In this document: positions 44,411 to 53,193 of the stretch, in pieces
Layout of the letters: each line of letters begins with the position of its first letter
Position numbering within the stretch: position 1 is the first letter of the stretch
Source: Magnetospirillum fulvum MGU-K5
GTDB taxonomy: Bacteria > Pseudomonadota > Alphaproteobacteria > Rhodospirillales > Magnetospirillaceae
Reading direction: 5' to 3'
Length of the DNA: 53,482 bases
NCBI RefSeq assembly: GCF_000442515.1
Contig: NZ_AQPH01000018.1
Coordinates: 1-53,482 of the forward strand
Made by a program: the position numbers and the translations under genes
The notes under the pieces: generated by a model
The model's input: only the letters and a program-made list of their open reading frames with translations
What the model was told of the DNA's origin: nothing
Databases searched by the model: none

Positions 44411-44950
44411 ATGTCGGAAAAAGTCAGCGAATCCAACGCCCCGTCAGACGTCGCGGACGAGGCCGAAAGCGACCTTGCCGCCCGCAACCAGCGCGTCGAA
44501 AAACTGGTCCGCAATCACATCCTCGCCTCGCTTGGCGTCGGTCTGGTGCCGATTCCCATCGCCGATATCGTCGGGATTCTCGCGATCAATCTCGACCTGA
44601 TCAAATCGCTGTCGAAGGAATATGACGTTCCGTTCGAACAGGATCGCGGCAAGGCGATCCTGACCTCGCTGTTGGGCGGATTGTTTCCCGTCGCGGTCGG
44701 GGGCACGGTGATCAGCCTGCTGAAATTCATCCCCATCGTCGGCCAGACTACCGGCGCGGTGGCGCTGCCGGTGCTGGCTGGGGCGGCGACCTATGCCGTC
44801 GGCAAGGTGTTCGTCCGCCATTACGAGGCGGGGGGAAGCATCTTCGATCTCGATACGGCGAAGGTGAAGGACTACTTCTCCAAGCAGTTCGGCATCGGCA
44901 AGAAGGTTGCCGCCGACCTGAAGAACAGCGACTCCTCGGCCGCCGCCTGA
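44411..44950 (+). CDS. DUF697-like membrane protein
   Basis: Protein of 179 aa. A charged N-terminus is followed by a hydrophobic, Gly-rich core of DUF697 type: HILASLGVGLVPIPIADIVG, a short helix with LDLIKSLSKEYDVPF, then LLGGLFPVAVGGTVISLLKF and a second hairpin (VALPVLAGAATYAVGKVFV). The conserved ending VRHYEAGGSIFDLD is typical. DUF697 domains are often attached to GTPases; here the domain stands alone. Function unknown. The ATG at 44411 has an AGGAG ribosome site. It is divergent from the ABC operon and could be functionally linked to it. Confidence 0.85.
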   Translation: MSEKVSESNAPSDVADEAESDLAARNQRVEKLVRNHILASLGVGLVPIPIADIVGILAINLDLIKSLSKEYDVPFEQDRGKAILTSLLGGLFPVAVGGTVISLLKFIPIVGQTTGAVALPVLAGAATYAVGKVFVRHYEAGGSIFDLDTAKVKDYFSKQFGIGKKVAADLKNSDSSAAA

Positions 44951-45028
44951 TCCCGGCCCACGCCGGTCCCGCGCGCGGGTCGCGTCGCGGGACCGGCGGT
45001 ACGGGCGCGGCGGTCGGCGGCGTCGCCC

Positions 45029-45370
45029 CTAATAGCCCCGGTAGTAATAGTAACGGGGCGGCGGAGGCGGGGGCGCGTAGTAAACCTGCGGAGGCGGCGC
45101 GTAATAGACCGGCGGAGGCGCATAGACGACTTGCGGCGGCGGCGCGTAATAGACCGGCGGGGGCGCATAGACGACGGGCGGCGGCGGGGCGTAATAGGTC
45201 TGCTCCGACGGGCCCGACATAATCGCCGCCGTGGTGCCGACAGCGGCGGCTCCCAACAGCAAGCCCAGGGCAAGATCGCGGCCATGTCTGTCGCCAGCCA
45301 CGGCCGACTCAATCGGCGTTGCCACCGTCATCGCGGCGGCAAGGGCGCAAACGATAAACTTCACCTTCAT
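45029..45370 (-). CDS. Exported YAPPP-repeat protein
   Basis: Protein of 113 aa with a signal peptide (KFIVCALAAAMTVATPIESAVAG region, cleavage at about residue 25), a short hydrophobic segment (LALGLLLGAAAVGTTAAIM), and a C-terminal tail made of about eight YAPPP/YYAPPPQV units ending in a Tyr/Arg-rich tip. The repeats are low complexity and encoded by near-identical DNA (about 45055-45195), so the number may vary. Similar small Pro/Tyr-rich proteins in proteobacteria are envelope-associated, with no proven role. Start chosen at MKVKFIV. Confidence 0.75.
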   Translation of the reverse strand: MKVKFIVCALAAAMTVATPIESAVAGDRHGRDLALGLLLGAAAVGTTAAIMSGPSEQTYYAPPPPVVYAPPPVYYAPPPQVVYAPPPVYYAPPPQVYYAPPPPPPRYYYYRGY

Positions 45371-45517
45371 GACCGGCCTTCCCAGTGCGAGAGGCAATTT
45401 CTGCCCTAAGCGGAGGAGTATAGACCTCAGTCGTTACCAATTCCGCTGCTTTATAGGAAGCGCCGCAAAAGCGGAAAAATTAAGGCGGTTTATCCGGAAG
45501 AGAACTTTGGCTGCGGC

Positions 45518-46030
45518 CTAGAGACATCTCCGCATCGCGCACCGTTGCGCCAGGGGCAGCCCGGCCTGTCCTTCGGATTGCAAAACCGCCGTTAGCCGGG
45601 GACCGAGGTCTTGATCTTCCAGCGTGACGAAGCCAAGCTTTTGATAATAGGGCTCATTCCATCGCACGTCCCGGAATGTCGTCAGGGTCAGCGCCGTGAT
45701 CCCACGATCCGTCGCACTGTGCCGCGCCGCGTTGATCAAGGCCCGCCCGATGCCCTGGCCCTGCTGGTCGTGGTGGACCGCCATTTGCCAGATGTGCAGG
45801 GCGTCGGCGATCACTTCTCCGTTCAGAAACCCGGCCAGTCCAAAGCCTGATACCTCGGCGACAAGGGCAAGCCCATCCGCGATCAGGGCGCGATGCTGCG
45901 CCTCGGATTGCACCGTATCGTCGGCAATCCACTCCAGCCCCGGCCAGTGCCGGAATATCGCGCCGGAACTGCGCTCAATCTCCGGCAGAAAAGGGGCATC
46001 CCCGTCTGTTGCAGGTCTGATGGTGAACAT
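45518..46030 (-). CDS. GNAT family N-acetyltransferase
   Basis: Acetyl-CoA-dependent transferase of 170 aa. The N-terminus FTIRPATDGDAPFLPEIE is the GNAT beta1-alpha1 start. The acetyl-CoA-binding motif A is DQQGQGIGRALINAARHSA, and the last part reads LTLTTFRDVRWNEPYYQKLG (FYxxxGF-type end). The substrate is unknown. It stands alone on the minus strand between the repeat protein and tRNA-Glu. Confidence 0.88.
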   Translation of the reverse strand: MFTIRPATDGDAPFLPEIERSSGAIFRHWPGLEWIADDTVQSEAQHRALIADGLALVAEVSGFGLAGFLNGEVIADALHIWQMAVHHDQQGQGIGRALINAARHSATDRGITALTLTTFRDVRWNEPYYQKLGFVTLEDQDLGPRLTAVLQSEGQAGLPLAQRCAMRRCL

Positions 46031-46164
46031 CGGCCCACTTTAATCGAACGCAAGCGCGGTTGGCAGCCCCCACGCGGCCACACCCAGGACAAACGCACAC
46101 AACAACAGGCCAGCACAGCTGGCATGCGTTAGAAAGACTGATGATTTTCGGGAAGAAAAGCGCC

Positions 46165-46240
46165 TGGCGTCCCCAAGGGGATTCGAACCCCTGTTACCGC
46201 CGTGAAAGGGCGGTGTCCTAGGCCTCTAGACGATGGGGAC
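46165..46240 (-). tRNA. tRNA-Glu (anticodon TTC)
   Basis: A 76-nt cloverleaf on the minus strand. The acceptor GTCCCCA/TGGGGAC is followed by discriminator G and an encoded CCA (46165-46167 in complement). The anticodon arm CCGCC-CTTTCAC-GGCGG gives anticodon TTC, and the T loop is GGTTCGAATCC. No att-like duplication of its 3' end was noticed nearby. Confidence 0.97.
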
Positions 46241-46378
46241 GGCTCGAGGCGAGGGCGACTGAATACCCGCGCTGAAAAATTAAATCAAGCGCATTGATGC
46301 ATCTTTTTTAAAAAATCGTCATCGACGCCGCGCGGGGCGAGGTGGTGGCGGGCGCGCATCTCGGATACAAAGACCTCC

Positions 46379-47929
46379 ATGTCTCTCCTGCGCTCCGTCG
46401 CCACGGTTGGTGGCCTGACCCTGCTGTCCCGCATCACCGGCCTGATGCGCGAGATGATGATCGCCCATTTCCTGGGAGCGGGGGCCGTCGCCGACGCCTT
46501 TTTCGTCGCCTTCCGCTTTCCCAACCTGTTCCGCTCGTTGTTCGCCGAGGGAGCCTTCAACGCCGCCTTCGTCCCGCTGTTCGCGAGCAAGCTGTCGGCC
46601 GAGGGTCGGACCGAAGCCCGGCTGTTCGCCGAACGCGCCTTTGCCGTGCTGGCACTGGCGCTGACCCTGTTCGTCATCGTGATGGAACTGGCGATGCCGT
46701 GGGCGATGCGCGGGCTGGCCCCCGGCTTCGACGCCACCCCGGACAAGATGGAGATGGCGGTCGCCTTCTCGCGGATCTGCTTCCCCTATCTGCTGTTCAT
46801 CTCGCTGGTGTCGCTCCAGGCTGGCGTTCTGAACGCGCTCGGCCGCTTTGCCGCCGCCGCCGGAACCCCGGTGCTGCTTAATCTGACCTCGATGGCCGGG
46901 CTGTGGGCGCTGGTGCCTTATACCCCCACCGCCGGACATGCGATGGCCTGGGGCACCTTTGCCGCCGGAATCGTCCAGTTCCTCTGGCTGGTGGTCAGCC
47001 TGCGCCGCGCCGGAATGATGCTGCGCCCGGCCCTGCCCCGCCTGACCCCCGAAGTCCGGCTGTTGTTCCGCCGCATCGTGCCGGGGGCGGTGGGCGCTGG
47101 GGTCTATCAGATCAATCTGGTCATCAACACGATGATCGCCTCGACCGTCGCCGACGGCGCGGTCAGCTATCTCAATTACGCCGACCGGATCAACCAATTG
47201 CCGCTAGGCGTGGTCGGGATCGCGATCGGCACCGCGTTGCTGCCGTTACTGTCGCGGCAATTGCGCGATGGCGAGATGGCGCAGGCCCAGGACAGCCAGA
47301 ACCGGGCGATGGAACTGGGCCTGCTGCTGACCCTGCCCGCCGCCGCCGCGTTCATGGTGATCGCTCAGCCGGTGGTCCAGGTTTTGTTCGAGCGCGGCAG
47401 TTTCGGCCCGACCGAGACCGCCGCCACCGCCGCCGCCCTGGTTGCCTTTGCCCTGGGGCTGCCCGCCTATGTGCTGGTCAAGGTGCTGGCGCCGGGCTTC
47501 TTCGCCCGCGAGGATACCGCCACCCCGGTCAAGATCGCCGGTCTGTGCATGGCGCTGAACGTCGCGCTCAACCTGTCCCTGGTCGGCGCGCTGGCCCATG
47601 TCGGGATGGCGCTGGCCACCGCGCTGGCCGCCTGGGCCAATGTCGCCCTGCTGGCCTGGGTGCTGTGGCGGCGGGGCTTCCTGGTCCTCGACGCCCGGTT
47701 AAAGCGCCGCGCGCCGCGCATTCTCGCCGCCGTGCTGGTGATGGCGGCGGTGTTGTGGGGAGCGCGGATCGTCCTGGCTCCACTGGCGGCAGAGGGTGCC
47801 CTGGCGGCGCTGGGAGCACTGACGGCGACGATCGCGGCAGGCGGATTGGCCTATGCCGTTGCGGTCCTGCTGTTCGGTGGAGCGAATCGGGCCGATATCA
47901 AGGGGATGATGAGGCGGCAGCGTTCTTGA
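46379..47929 (+). CDS. murJ: Lipid II flippase MurJ
   Basis: Polytopic inner-membrane protein of 516 aa (about 14 helices) that flips lipid II for peptidoglycan synthesis. The opening [19 protein letters not shown] and the segment [20 protein letters not shown] are the MviN/MurJ signature. A central [20 protein letters not shown] and [20 protein letters not shown] are also diagnostic. It is followed after 61 bp by trpS on the same strand. Confidence 0.96.
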   Translation: MSLLRSVATVGGLTLLSRITGLMREMMIAHFLGAGAVADAFFVAFRFPNLFRSLFAEGAFNAAFVPLFASKLSAEGRTEARLFAERAFAVLALALTLFVIVMELAMPWAMRGLAPGFDATPDKMEMAVAFSRICFPYLLFISLVSLQAGVLNALGRFAAAAGTPVLLNLTSMAGLWALVPYTPTAGHAMAWGTFAAGIVQFLWLVVSLRRAGMMLRPALPRLTPEVRLLFRRIVPGAVGAGVYQINLVINTMIASTVADGAVSYLNYADRINQLPLGVVGIAIGTALLPLLSRQLRDGEMAQAQDSQNRAMELGLLLTLPAAAAFMVIAQPVVQVLFERGSFGPTETAATAAALVAFALGLPAYVLVKVLAPGFFAREDTATPVKIAGLCMALNVALNLSLVGALAHVGMALATALAAWANVALLAWVLWRRGFLVLDARLKRRAPRILAAVLVMAAVLWGARIVLAPLAAEGALAALGALTATIAAGGLAYAVAVLLFGGANRADIKGMMRRQRS

Positions 47930-47990
47930 CGCCGTGACGCGGCAGGGTATAGGTGAAACCCTCGTTATCCTACCCGGAGTGACAGGGGCC

Positions 47991-48989
47991 ATGCAGCGCA
48001 TTTTTTCCGGCGTTCAGCCGACCGGAAACCTTCATCTCGGCAATTATCTGGGCGCGATCCGCAACTGGGTCCACCTTCAGCATGATTACGAATGTATCTT
48101 CTGCATGGTCGACATGCATGCGATCACCCTGTGGCAGGACCCCAAGGACCTGCTGCACAACACCCGCGAAGTCGCGGCGGGGATGATCGCCGCCGGGATC
48201 GACGCCGAAAAGCAGATTCTGTTCAACCAGTCGATGGTCCCCGCCCACGCTCAGCTGGCCTGGGTGTTCAACTGTGTCGCCCGGATCGGCTGGCTGAACC
48301 GGATGACCCAGTTCAAGGACAAGGCGGGGAAGCACAAGGAAAACGCCTCGGTCGGGCTTTACGCCTATCCCAACCTGATGAGCGCCGACATCCTGATCTA
48401 CAAGGCGACCCACGTTCCGGTCGGCGAAGATCAGAAGCAGCACCTCGAACTGGCCCGCGACACCGCGCAGAAGTTCAACAGTGATTACGGCGTCGATTTC
48501 TTCCCCCTGCCCGAACCGCTGATTTTCGGCGCGGCACGGCGGGTGATGAGCTTCCGCGACGGCACCAAGAAGATGTCGAAATCGGACGAGTCCGATTACT
48601 CGCGCATCAACATGACCGACGATGCCGACACCATCGCCCTGAAAATCCGCAAGGCCAAGACCGATCCGCTGCCGCTGCCCGAGACGATCGAGGGATTGAC
48701 CGAGCGGCCCGAGGCCGACAATCTGGTCGGTATCTTCGCTGCCCTGTCCGATCTGGAGAAGGCCGCCGTGCTGGAGCGTTTCGCGGGCAAGCCGTTCTCG
48801 GAATTCAAGCAGGATCTAACCGATCTCGCCGTTTCGGTGCTGGGTCCGATCAATGCCGAAATGAAGCGGCTGATGGCCGACCCCTCGCATATCGACGCGG
48901 TGCTGCACCGGGGCGCCGAGCGCGCCAACGCCATCGCCGAGCCGATCCTGAAGGACGTCTATGACATCGTAGGATTCCTGCGCCCGTGA
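47991..48989 (+). CDS. trpS: Tryptophanyl-tRNA synthetase
   Basis: Class I aminoacyl-tRNA synthetase of 332 aa. The start [20 protein letters not shown] contains the HIGH-type motif (HLGN), and the KMSKS motif is [16 protein letters not shown]. An upstream in-frame start at 47934 lacks homology, while ATG 47991 gives the usual N-terminus. It overlaps the next gene in GTGA. The gene is intact. Confidence 0.97.
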   Translation: MQRIFSGVQPTGNLHLGNYLGAIRNWVHLQHDYECIFCMVDMHAITLWQDPKDLLHNTREVAAGMIAAGIDAEKQILFNQSMVPAHAQLAWVFNCVARIGWLNRMTQFKDKAGKHKENASVGLYAYPNLMSADILIYKATHVPVGEDQKQHLELARDTAQKFNSDYGVDFFPLPEPLIFGAARRVMSFRDGTKKMSKSDESDYSRINMTDDADTIALKIRKAKTDPLPLPETIEGLTERPEADNLVGIFAALSDLEKAAVLERFAGKPFSEFKQDLTDLAVSVLGPINAEMKRLMADPSHIDAVLHRGAERANAIAEPILKDVYDIVGFLRP

Positions 48990-50005
48990 CTGTTCCGGCC
49001 ACCGTTTCCGCCCTGTTCGTAACCCTGGGTCGCCGCGCCGCCGTGCTCGGCGCCCAGGTGCGCGCCATCCCGCGGCGGCGGTGGCCGTTGATCGGGGTTG
49101 GGGCCTTGCTCCTGACCCTGGTTGTGATCTTCCCGGTGACGATGCTGTTCATCAGCCGGGTTGACGACAATCTTGACTTTACCCCGCCGCATTCCAGCCT
49201 GGGCCAGCCCCACGCGCTGGAGGTGACGGCGGCACTGATTACCCGCGAGCTTGAGGTCAACAAGTGGCGGGCCAACGATCCGTTCTTCATTCCTGGTGGC
49301 TGGCTGCGGGCGATGCCCGCCTTCCAGATCGGGATGGTCACCGCGCTGGCTCACATCACCGGGGCGATGGCGGCGGAAAACGGCGCGGGATGGGGCCCGA
49401 ACGGCTGCGAGGTCAACCTGGAACACGCCGCCGGGCTGTTGAAATATCCCGGCACGGTGTGGAAGTTCGACACCCGCAAATCGTGGATGCCGACCGCCTC
49501 GGCGGAAAAGCAGTACCGCAATGCCCAGCGGGGCATCGACGCCTACAACGCCAAGGTCGCATCCGGCATCGCGACCTATAACCGCAGCCCCGAGGCCCTG
49601 GCCCTGGTGGTCGCGGCATTGATCGGCGATCTGGACGACACCACCGCCGCCATTAACTCCCACATGGAAAAAGACCTGTCGGTAATCCTCGATTTCTCGA
49701 TCACCAAGGTGTTTTACCGCAACAAGGGACGGCTTTACGCCAACGCGGTGGTGATGCGCGACATCGGCCGCGATTTCGAAGCCGTACTGGCGCAAAGCAA
49801 CCTGACCGAGAATTGGGTCAAGATGGTCGAGTATCTCGCCATCGCCGCCCGGTCCAAGCCTGCGGTGGTGTGGGGAGCGCGGCCGGAATCCGGGTTCTTG
49901 CCGAACCACCTGATCGCCCAGGGCTATCCGACGCTTCAGGCCCGCCAGCTCGCGACGGGTATTCTGGCGACGCTGAACAGCCGCGAACCGCAGCAACACC
50001 CATAA
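48986..50005 (+). CDS. DUF2333 family membrane protein
   Basis: Protein of 339 aa with one N-terminal transmembrane helix ([23 protein letters not shown] region). The large remainder matches DUF2333: [40 protein letters not shown] and [24 protein letters not shown] segments (the last here [20 protein letters not shown]). The family has no established function; members are found in proteobacteria as envelope-anchored proteins. The GTG start at 48986 overlaps the trpS stop. Confidence 0.85.
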   Translation: MTVPATVSALFVTLGRRAAVLGAQVRAIPRRRWPLIGVGALLLTLVVIFPVTMLFISRVDDNLDFTPPHSSLGQPHALEVTAALITRELEVNKWRANDPFFIPGGWLRAMPAFQIGMVTALAHITGAMAAENGAGWGPNGCEVNLEHAAGLLKYPGTVWKFDTRKSWMPTASAEKQYRNAQRGIDAYNAKVASGIATYNRSPEALALVVAALIGDLDDTTAAINSHMEKDLSVILDFSITKVFYRNKGRLYANAVVMRDIGRDFEAVLAQSNLTENWVKMVEYLAIAARSKPAVVWGARPESGFLPNHLIAQGYPTLQARQLATGILATLNSREPQQHP

Positions 50006-50062
50006 AGCTTATCCCCAGACAGCTCACCGTGCCTGACGCGGGCATCGACGGAGAGGGCGCGG

Positions 50063-50995
50063 ATGCAGATCTACCTTCCCATCGCCGAGATGTCGGTCAA
50101 CGTCTTCGTCATTCTGGCGGTCGGCGGCGGGATCGGTTTTCTGTCCGGCCTGTTCGGTGCCGGAGGCGGCTTTCTGCTGACCCCGCTGCTGATCTTTCTG
50201 GGCGTCCCCCCCGCTGTTGCCGTCGGCACCGGCACCAATCAGATTGTCGCCTCCTCGGTCTCGGGGGCGCTGGCGCAATGGCGGCGCGGCAATGTCGATC
50301 TGCGGATGGGGCTGATCCTGATCCTGGGCGGCCTGGTCGGGTCGGGATTGGGGGTGATGCTGTTCCACTGGCTGCGCCGCCTCGGTCACATTGATCTGGT
50401 GATCTCGGGCAGCTATGTCGTGCTGCTGGGCGGCATCGGCGGCCTGATGGTGACGGAAAGCGTCCGCGCCCTGCTGCGCCGCCGCGCTGGAGGCGGAGCC
50501 GAGCCGATGGCCCGGCGTCATGCCCGGGGCTGGATCGACCGGCTGCCGTTAAAGGTCCGCTTTCGCCGCTCGCAGCTTTATATCAGCGCCTTGTTGCCCG
50601 CTTTGGTCGGAATCGCGGTCGGCATGATCTCGGCGATCATGGGAGTCGGCGGCGGCTTCGTGCTGGTCCCGGCGATGATTTATCTGCTGGGGATGCCGAC
50701 GGCGGTGGTGATGGGAACCTCGCTGTTCCAGATCGTGTTCGTCACCGCCAACGCCACCTTTCTTCACGCCACCATCAACCACACCGTCGATGTGGTGCTG
50801 GCGCTGGTGCTGGTGCTGGGCGGCGCAATCGGGGCTCAGTTCGGAGTCCGGGTCGGTGCCCGCCTGAAGGGCGAGCATCTGCGCGCGCTGCTGGGCCTGC
50901 TGGTGCTGGCGGTCGCGGTCAAGCTGCTGGTCGATCTGTTGCTGCCGCCCGCCGAGCCGTTCTCGCTGGCGGCAGCGGTCGGAGCCATCCGATGA
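50063..50995 (+). CDS. TauE/SafE family permease
   Basis: Inner-membrane protein of 310 aa with about eight helices in two halves, each opening with a TauE/SafE Gly-rich motif: GGGIGFLSGLFGAGGGFLLT and, in the second half, GMISAIMGVGGGFVLVPAMI. Family members move sulfite, sulfoacetate or other organosulfur anions. The substrate is unknown. A GGAGAGGG-type ribosome site precedes the ATG. It overlaps the next gene (TIGR02186) by 4 bp and forms a three-gene module with it and a UspA protein. Confidence 0.9.
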   Translation: MQIYLPIAEMSVNVFVILAVGGGIGFLSGLFGAGGGFLLTPLLIFLGVPPAVAVGTGTNQIVASSVSGALAQWRRGNVDLRMGLILILGGLVGSGLGVMLFHWLRRLGHIDLVISGSYVVLLGGIGGLMVTESVRALLRRRAGGGAEPMARRHARGWIDRLPLKVRFRRSQLYISALLPALVGIAVGMISAIMGVGGGFVLVPAMIYLLGMPTAVVMGTSLFQIVFVTANATFLHATINHTVDVVLALVLVLGGAIGAQFGVRVGARLKGEHLRALLGLLVLAVAVKLLVDLLLPPAEPFSLAAAVGAIR

Positions 50996-51762
50996 GACGC
51001 CCCCGCCTCCGAATCGCGGTTGGCGTGCTACTGGCCGGATTGGCGTTCGCCGCCCCGTCGCGGGCGGCCGAGGAACCGCTGGCGGTCGATCTGTCGCGCC
51101 ATCTGGTCGAGATCACCACCGGCTTTTCCGGAACCGACCTGTTGCTGTTCGGCGCGGCCGAGCCGGGACGCGGCGGCGAGCCCGCCGATGTGGTGGTGGT
51201 GGTCAGCGGCCCCGAAGACAGCACCACGATCCGACGCAAGGATTCGGTCGCCGGACTGTGGATCAATACCGGCTCGGCCCGGATCAAGGGAGCTCCCGCG
51301 TTCTACCGCGTCGCCTCGACCCGCCCGCTGGAACAGGTGGCCCCGCCTGCCTTGCTGCAAAAGCTGGGGATCGGACTGGAGCGGCAAAAATTCGACATCC
51401 GGGTCGAGGATGACGGAGCCAATTCCACCGCCTATCGCGCCGCGCTGATGCGGTTGATGCAGGCGCGCGGCCAATATGGCGACCGGATCGCCACCGTCAC
51501 CCGTCCGGGTCGACGGCTGTTCCGCACCGAGATCCATGTCCCCGCCACCGTGCCGGTGGGGATTTACAAGGTCGAAATCCATCTGATCGCGCAGGGACGG
51601 CTGATCGGTAGCCAGGAAACGCCGCTGGCGGTTGACCGGGTCGGGCTGGGGGCCGCGATTCACGATTTCGCCTATCGCCAGGCTGGACTGTACGGTCTGG
51701 CTTCGGTGGTGCTGGCCGCCTGTGCCGGGTGGCTGGCCGCCTGGATGTTCCGCAAAGGATAA
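50992..51762 (+). CDS. TIGR02186 family protein (alphaproteobacterial)
   Basis: Protein of 256 aa with a signal peptide (cleavage near SRA at about residue 26), a beta-rich periplasmic domain starting LAVDLSRHLVEITTGFSGTD, and one C-terminal membrane helix (LYGLASVVLAACAGWLAAWM). This is the TIGR02186 pattern, a family largely limited to alphaproteobacteria and regularly found beside TauE/SafE permeases, as here. A partner role for the permease is plausible. No catalytic motif is known. Confidence 0.88.
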   Translation: MRRPRLRIAVGVLLAGLAFAAPSRAAEEPLAVDLSRHLVEITTGFSGTDLLLFGAAEPGRGGEPADVVVVVSGPEDSTTIRRKDSVAGLWINTGSARIKGAPAFYRVASTRPLEQVAPPALLQKLGIGLERQKFDIRVEDDGANSTAYRAALMRLMQARGQYGDRIATVTRPGRRLFRTEIHVPATVPVGIYKVEIHLIAQGRLIGSQETPLAVDRVGLGAAIHDFAYRQAGLYGLASVVLAACAGWLAAWMFRKG

Positions 51763-51782
51763 ATCTTCGAGGGGGAGATCGA

Positions 51783-52250
51783 ATGTCGAATTGCCGTGTC
51801 TTCCTGGTCGTCGTCGACGATACGCCGGAACAGGTCGCCGCCCTGCGCTATGCCAGCCGCCGCGCCCGCTCGACCGGCGGACGGGTGGCGCTGCTGCGGG
51901 TGATCGAACCGGCTGAGTTCCAGCAATTCGCCGCGATCGGCGCTCTGATGCGCGACGAAGCCCGCGCCGGGGCGGAAACGCTGCTGACCCGGTTGGCCGC
52001 CGAGATCGAAGCGCTGTCAGGCGATATTCCCGCCTTGTATGTCCGCGAGGGCACCCCCCGCGACGAAGTGATCCGCCTGATCGCCGACGAACCGTCAATT
52101 TCGCAATTGGTATTGGCGGCCGATCCCGGCCCGGGCGGTCCGGGACCGCTGGTCACCGCTCTGACCGGACGCTATGTCGGACGGTTGCGGGTGCCGGTCA
52201 CCATCGTCCCCGGCAGCCTGACCGATCCGCAGATCGACCAGATCACTTAG
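51783..52250 (+). CDS. Universal stress protein (UspA family)
   Basis: Cytoplasmic protein of 155 aa with the UspA alpha/beta nucleotide-binding fold. It starts with VFLVVVDDTPEQVAALRYA; a helix RARSTGGRVALLRVIEP follows, and the tail LRVPVTIVPG is typical. The ATP-binding glycines (GxxGxxxxG) are only loosely matched (ADPGPGGPGPLVTALTG). A GGGGGAG ribosome site supports the ATG at 51783. It is third in the TauE - TIGR02186 - UspA module, and its stop codon overlaps that of the convergent gene at 52247. Confidence 0.88.
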   Translation: MSNCRVFLVVVDDTPEQVAALRYASRRARSTGGRVALLRVIEPAEFQQFAAIGALMRDEARAGAETLLTRLAAEIEALSGDIPALYVREGTPRDEVIRLIADEPSISQLVLAADPGPGGPGPLVTALTGRYVGRLRVPVTIVPGSLTDPQIDQIT

Positions 52251-52891
52251 AAACGATAGCCCATGCCCGCGCCGAACATCACGCCGGGATAGGCCCCGGT
52301 TTCGCCGCCGGTCGGACTGTAAGCCTCGGCAACGCCACCCAAACTGAGGGCCGAGGTGACCTGATGACGCAGGCTGATGCTGAGGTTGAGGTCCGATGCC
52401 CGCGACCCGGTCGGGTTCAGCGCGGTCAGCCCCAGCGACTGGGCCGGATTGGGACTGAACCCACCCGACAATTGATTACGCCAACGCGCCCCCAGGCTGA
52501 TCGCCGCCGTAGCGTCGGACCCGATCAATCCCCCGCGATAAGCGGCGGAAATATCGGCGGCGGCCTGCGCACCGTCGCTGCGCAACGAGGAGGACAGGCT
52601 GGCCTCGCTCCCCAGGCTATAGGCGACATAGCCGCCGACCGCCAACGATCCCCGCCCGCCGGAGAAGGGCAACGCCCCGGCTGACCGCGACGGCTCGGCA
52701 ACGACACCGATCGAATAGCCGCCGGAACTGTACACGGAAAGACGGGATTCGCCCAGATTGGCGCGGAAGGGTTCTGCGCTGAGGGTCGAGGGAGCACCAC
52801 CTGGAACGAGACGATTGCCGGTCTCCAGCGCAACGGCGGACGACGCCGTCGCGAGAAACGCCAAAACCAGAAGAGACCGAACGGGAAACAT
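52247..52891 (-). CDS. Outer-membrane beta-barrel-like exported protein
   Basis: Protein of 214 aa with a signal peptide (RSLLVLAFLATASSAVALE, cleavage about residue 22). The mature part alternates polar and Ser/Gly/Ala-rich stretches suggesting beta strands (for example SVYSSGGYSIGVVAEPSRSA and SLSISLRHQVTSALSLGG pattern) and ends in the aromatic GMGYRF typical of outer-membrane barrels recognised by BamA. No specific family was recognised. A possible promoter lies upstream on the minus strand (TTCACA, 17 bp, TACGAT). Confidence 0.65.
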   Translation of the reverse strand: MFPVRSLLVLAFLATASSAVALETGNRLVPGGAPSTLSAEPFRANLGESRLSVYSSGGYSIGVVAEPSRSAGALPFSGGRGSLAVGGYVAYSLGSEASLSSSLRSDGAQAAADISAAYRGGLIGSDATAAISLGARWRNQLSGGFSPNPAQSLGLTALNPTGSRASDLNLSISLRHQVTSALSLGGVAEAYSPTGGETGAYPGVMFGAGMGYRF

Positions 52892-53193
52892 GACACGCCA
52901 CACTAAACAGACTGGACATTATCGTAGCGCATCGGGCCGATTTTGTGAAGGTGGGCACGCGGTCAGACCCGGTATGCATTCCATACGACAGACGGTTTCA
53001 ACGCCCGTTTCGGCAAGGGGTTGAAAGACAGCGCACCCCTCCCAACCTGCTATTCTTTAGTGTTTGCTATGCGTCGCTTTGTGACGATTCCGCGACACGC
53101 GGAGGCTTGACCCTCCTTTGCCGCGCCGCTATCGTTCCTGCAAATGCGTCTGCGATTCATTATCGTAGACTTGTACAGAAGGATGGTAACGAC
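52892..53193. other. 302-bp divergent intergenic region
   Basis: It lies between the barrel-like gene (minus) and the HMA2-like gene (plus) and shows no gene. It contains promoters in both directions. An 11-bp direct repeat, CATTATCGTAG, occurs at 52917-52927 and 53158-53168, near the two gene starts. A shared regulator binding both sites is possible. Confidence 0.5.
53107..53135 (+). promoter_or_regulatory. Sigma-70 promoter of the HMA2-like gene
   Basis: TTGACC (53107-53112) and TATCGT (53130-53135) are spaced by 17 bp, about 58 bp upstream of the ATG at 53194. Confidence 0.6.

Noticed and set aside
46165-46240. tRNA-Glu as an integration site for a mobile island
   Set aside because: No integrase and no duplicated 3' tRNA segment were seen on either side within the window.
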